DNA from: Hevea brasiliensis
Taxonomy: Eukaryota > Streptophyta > Magnoliopsida > Malpighiales > Euphorbiaceae
Assembly: GCF_030052815.1 (NCBI RefSeq)
Contig: NC_079504.1
Location: 83,813,309-83,877,308, forward strand
Length of the DNA: 64,000 nucleotides
Reading direction: 5' to 3'
Each line of letters opens with the position of its first letter. Position 1 is the stretch's first letter. Shown here piece after piece: positions 60,851-64,000 of this stretch. The position numbers and the translations under genes are program-made. The notes under the pieces were generated by a model. The model was not told the DNA's origin. It saw nothing but the letters and a program-made list of their open reading frames with translations, and did not search any database.

Positions 60851-62054
60851 GGAGACCAAATCAGAAAAAGGTCGATTTGTTGGATATCCAAAAGATAGTT
60901 TTGGATATTATTTTTATTTGCCTACTTCACAAAAGGTTGTGATAAGTAGAGATGCCATATTTCTTGAACAACAGTTTGTTCAAGAAGGAGGCAAAGGAAG
61001 GCAAATAGAGTTAGAATTGGAGAATTCTAACCAACCAACAGATCAGATGGATATAGATCCATCTAGTCAACCTATACCCATTGATGAAACATCTACATCT
61101 ATTCCTCGTAGAACAACCAGGGTATCTCACCCACCAGTGAAATATAGTTTTCTTCATGAAGAAGTAGATCATGGAGATGATCCACTTACCTATGAAGAAG
61201 CTATATCAGATATAGACTCTTCAAAATGGATTGATGCTATGAAATCCGAGATTGATTCCATGTATAAGAATCAAGTTTGGGATCTTGTTGACCCACCTGA
61301 AGGTATTGTACCTATAGGGAACAAATGGGTTTTCAAGAAGAAAATTGGTTCTAATGGAAAGGTAGAGACCTATAAGGCAAGGCTAGTAGCGAAAGGGTTT
61401 CGCCAAAGGCAAGGAATAGACTATGAGGAGACTTTCTCGCCTGTTGCCATGCTTAAATCAATTAGGATTTTATTAGTAATAGCTGCATACTATGATTATG
61501 AGATTTGGCAGATGGATGTCAAACGACTTTTCTCAATGGATACATTGAAGAAAACATTTTCATGGAACAACCTAAGGGATTTGAATCCCAAGATGGTTCC
61601 AAGGTATGCAAGCTAAAGTGATCCATTTATGGGTTGAAACAAGCTTCGAGGAGTTGGAACATCCGTTTTGATGAAGCCATTAAATCCTTTGGTTTTATCA
61701 AAAAAGAGGATGAGCCATGTGTATATAAGAAGGTTAGTGTGATGCTATCACTTTCCTTGTCTTATATGTGGATGACATCTTGTTGATGGGTAATGATACG
61801 GGTATGTTGACGACTATAAAGGTATGGTTGTCAAATACATTCTCCATGAAAGACTTAGGGAGGCAACCTATATTCTTGGGATTCGCATCTATAGAGATAG
61901 AGCGAAAAGAATAATTGGTTTATCCCAAAGTCTATACTTGGAAAAGGTGTTAAAGAGGTTTAACATGCTTGATTCCAAGAGAGGATTGTTACCAGTGAGA
62001 CATGGTATCCACCTTTCTAAAGAGATGTCTCCAAAGACACCAAGAAAGAGATAA
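60765..62054 (+). pseudogene. pol: copia-b reverse transcriptase
   Basis: RVT_2-type RT: GIVPIGNKWVFKKKIGSNGK, YKARLVAKGFRQRQGIDYEE and SPVAMLKSIRILL in the open piece to 61616. Frame changes follow near 61560-61620 and 61735. The catalytic LYVDDIL is at about 61762-61785, then MKDLGEATYILGI and IIGLSQSLYLEKVLKRF. Broken but recognisable throughout. Confidence 0.88.
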
Positions 62055-62745
62055 GATGGCCAGGATTCCATATGCTTGGCTATTGGAAGTTTAATGTATG
62101 CAATGTTGTGTACTAGGCGGATATCGCATATCTTTATTAGTTTGACTAGCGGTATCAATCCAATCCAGTTTGGAATCTTTGGATAGTCAAGAATATCCTT
62201 AAGTACTTGAGAAGAACTAAGGATTTATTCTTGATATATGGAGGTGGAGACTTGCAATTGGATGGTTATACCGATTACGATTTCCAATCGATATCGATGA
62301 TAGAAAGTCTACCTCTGGATATGTGTTCATTTGTAATGGAGGTGCGATCGGTTGGAAGAGTTCCAAGCGAGCACATCGCAGATTCCACTCACGAAATTTG
62401 AGTATATTCTTTGTATCGAATCTGCAAAGGAAGTCATTTGGATAAAGAAGTTCGTGACAGAACTTACAGTAGTTCCTTCCATTGAGTCACCGTTCCATTA
62501 CCTTTGTGACAACAATGGAGCGATCATCTGAGCTAAGGAACTAAGGTCTCACCCAAAATCCAAACACATAGAAAGGCACTACCACATTATCGGATATATA
62601 GTTGGGCAAGGCGATATAGCCATGCAGAAAAATAACATCGGTGAAAAACCGGTGATCCATTCACTAAGCCTTTGTCACAAGCTCGATTAGGCAGGACATC
62701 TTGAGAAGATGGGTCTAAGATATTGTAATGAATGGCTCTAGTGCT
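62055..62745 (+). pseudogene. copia-b RNase H
   Basis: Degenerate. Pieces in different frames include DRKSTSGYVF at about 62300 and the family-typical C-terminal DPFTKPLSQARL at about 62650-62690, ending near 62740. Many stops. Confidence 0.75.
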
Positions 62746-62755
62746 AGTGGGAGAT
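62746..62755 (+). other. copia-b polypurine tract
   Basis: AGTGGGAGAT immediately before the 3' LTR start TGTTAGTAG. Confidence 0.65.
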
Positions 62756-64000
62756 TGTTAGTAGTATGCCCTAGAGCATATCATTTAGTATGTATCTTGT
62801 ACATATTTTTAATAATAAAAGGCATTTCCACTTTTCCGTTTACATAATATATTTATGTGTAATAGAAAAGGTCCATTGATATTTTGTTAGAAATATTATT
62901 CTTAAGTTGTTAAGAATATGAGTGACAATATTTCTAGTACAAAGTATCATAAATAGGTTCACAATCGAGGATACTTCATAATAAGGACATGACTTATCCA
63001 GAAAGATTGTATTCATATTTGTTCCCAAGTTATTTATATGAGATATAAATAAGATGGAATGGTGAGTCTCATGCCATATAATAAATATGATAGGCACTTA
63101 TAAATGATAAGTAGGCCGAACCAGTGACACTTATGACAAGCACATGGAGTTTACTCTTGTCAATGTTTTGTCATAAATCATATCGATGCATATAATCTTT
63201 AGACTTGAGATAGCACAGTTATCTTGTATATAGGTAGTTTGAGTTTGATTCTGCTTTCATACTTGTACTATGTATGGGTATATGGGCATGTGTTGGCTCC
63301 TGCTAGTTATATATGGAGGTAGGTGTTGATCAAGATGGAATCTGTTCCTCTAAGTAAATAGAGTTAAAATCCTATGTTCATTTAATTGTTCTTGATGTTT
63401 CAAGTTCTGGCGGAGACAGATAGATTTATTCGAGAAAGAGTTTACGATGAGAAAAATCTTTTAATCAAGAACTGGAATTAAAAGAGAACATAATATTCAT
63501 AGCAAATGGAGTTTGACATAAACCATGACTCGGCTTGAGTTGGGATTTTGTAACAGAGAGATTCTAGTGCATGGTAACATATGATTATAGGTTCATTTAA
63601 GGTAAATCTTATTACTAATTGGGTGGCCATGGCATGCTATGCTAGGTGTTAACCATGGTCTATGAGGTTCATAAAATGATTTAGAGAAATCATTTATGGT
63701 AAGAAAGAGTTCGATGATATTAAGAGTTGATATCATGTCTCATTGCCAATTAGTGATGAGCCTAGTAAGTCACACACATACACAAGTTATCACCTATTTA
63801 AATATGATTTAATTAATTAATTAAAGAGTTTAATTGATTAATTAAATAGATTTGGTTTGCAATTAAATTGCAAAGTCCCTAGCATGACTTGAAACCAAAT
63901 CTAGATTATTGGATGTGTAGTATAAATTAAATTTATATTTAAAGTGTTTAAATATGAATTTAATTGATGAGAAATTAATTAATAGAGATTAATTAATTAA
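62756..64000 (+). repeat. copia-b 3' LTR, first 1,245 bp
   Basis: Aligns with 55342 onward. Differences concentrate in small changes at CAG/CTG sites (about 63405-63450 and 63711). The window ends inside it. Confidence 0.93.

Larger units (their letters stand above)
55342..64000 (+). mobile_element. Second copia element (copia-b), 3' LTR truncated by window end
   Basis: 5' LTR 55342-57448 (2,107 bp), primer site, long leader, gag, integrase, RT, RNase H, polypurine tract and 3' LTR from 62756. Domain order INT before RT identifies Ty1-copia. Protease is missing and stops occur in all genes, so it is non-autonomous. LTRs are nearly identical, so insertion was recent. Confidence 0.92.

Overview
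The window is plant nuclear DNA made entirely of nested LTR retrotransposons; I found no host gene, tRNA, rRNA or CRISPR array. The evidence for a plant is the set of lineages (Tat/Ogre and Tekay/Del-like Ty3-gypsy, plus Ty1-copia), the initiator-methionine-type primer sites and very long LTRs. It is probably a eudicot with a repeat-rich genome. The species cannot be determined from this sequence.

Layout. The oldest layer is a decayed Tekay/Del-like chromovirus on the + strand. Its 5' LTR survives in three pieces (8256-9070, 12561-14488, 49160-49723) and its gag-pol runs 49724-54424. Three elements landed in that one LTR: element A1 (1-8255, left end outside the window), a minus-strand solo LTR (9071-12560), and a 34.7-kb insertion at 14489-49159 flanked by perfect CTTAT duplications. 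That insertion is a minus-strand Ogre element with 5.7-kb LTRs. Its order on the minus strand is tRNA primer site, extra ORF1, gag, protease, a 183-bp intron, RT-RNaseH-second RNaseH, integrase, a tandem-repeat 3' UTR and a polypurine tract. Its pol is split by a second Tekay-like element, A2 (23971-34410, perfect CCAAG duplications), which carries only gag. To the right, the old chromovirus is cut at its chromodomain by a copia LTR (54425-55341), which is itself cut by a second copy of the same copia family (55342 to beyond 64000).

How the parts work together. Only the Ogre retains a nearly complete protein set, and A2 interrupted it. A1 and A2 are non-autonomous: they keep LTRs, primer site, a shared 3' tail and polypurine tract, and would need pol from a relative.

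Most interesting signals. (1) Each Ogre LTR carries an antisense gene with its own TATA box and a predicted 61-bp intron that joins its two reading frames exactly. It resembles the plant 'putative gypsy type transposon' family and has a coiled-coil C terminus. (2) Both the Tekay-like and the copia families have a strong splice donor in the LTR leader and a strong acceptor between the primer site and gag. Splicing would remove up to about 3 kb, including the primer site, from gag mRNA. (3) Differences between sister LTRs cluster at CAG/CTG/CCG sites as small indels. This looks like base-calling error at methylated CHG sites, so several apparent frameshifts may be false.
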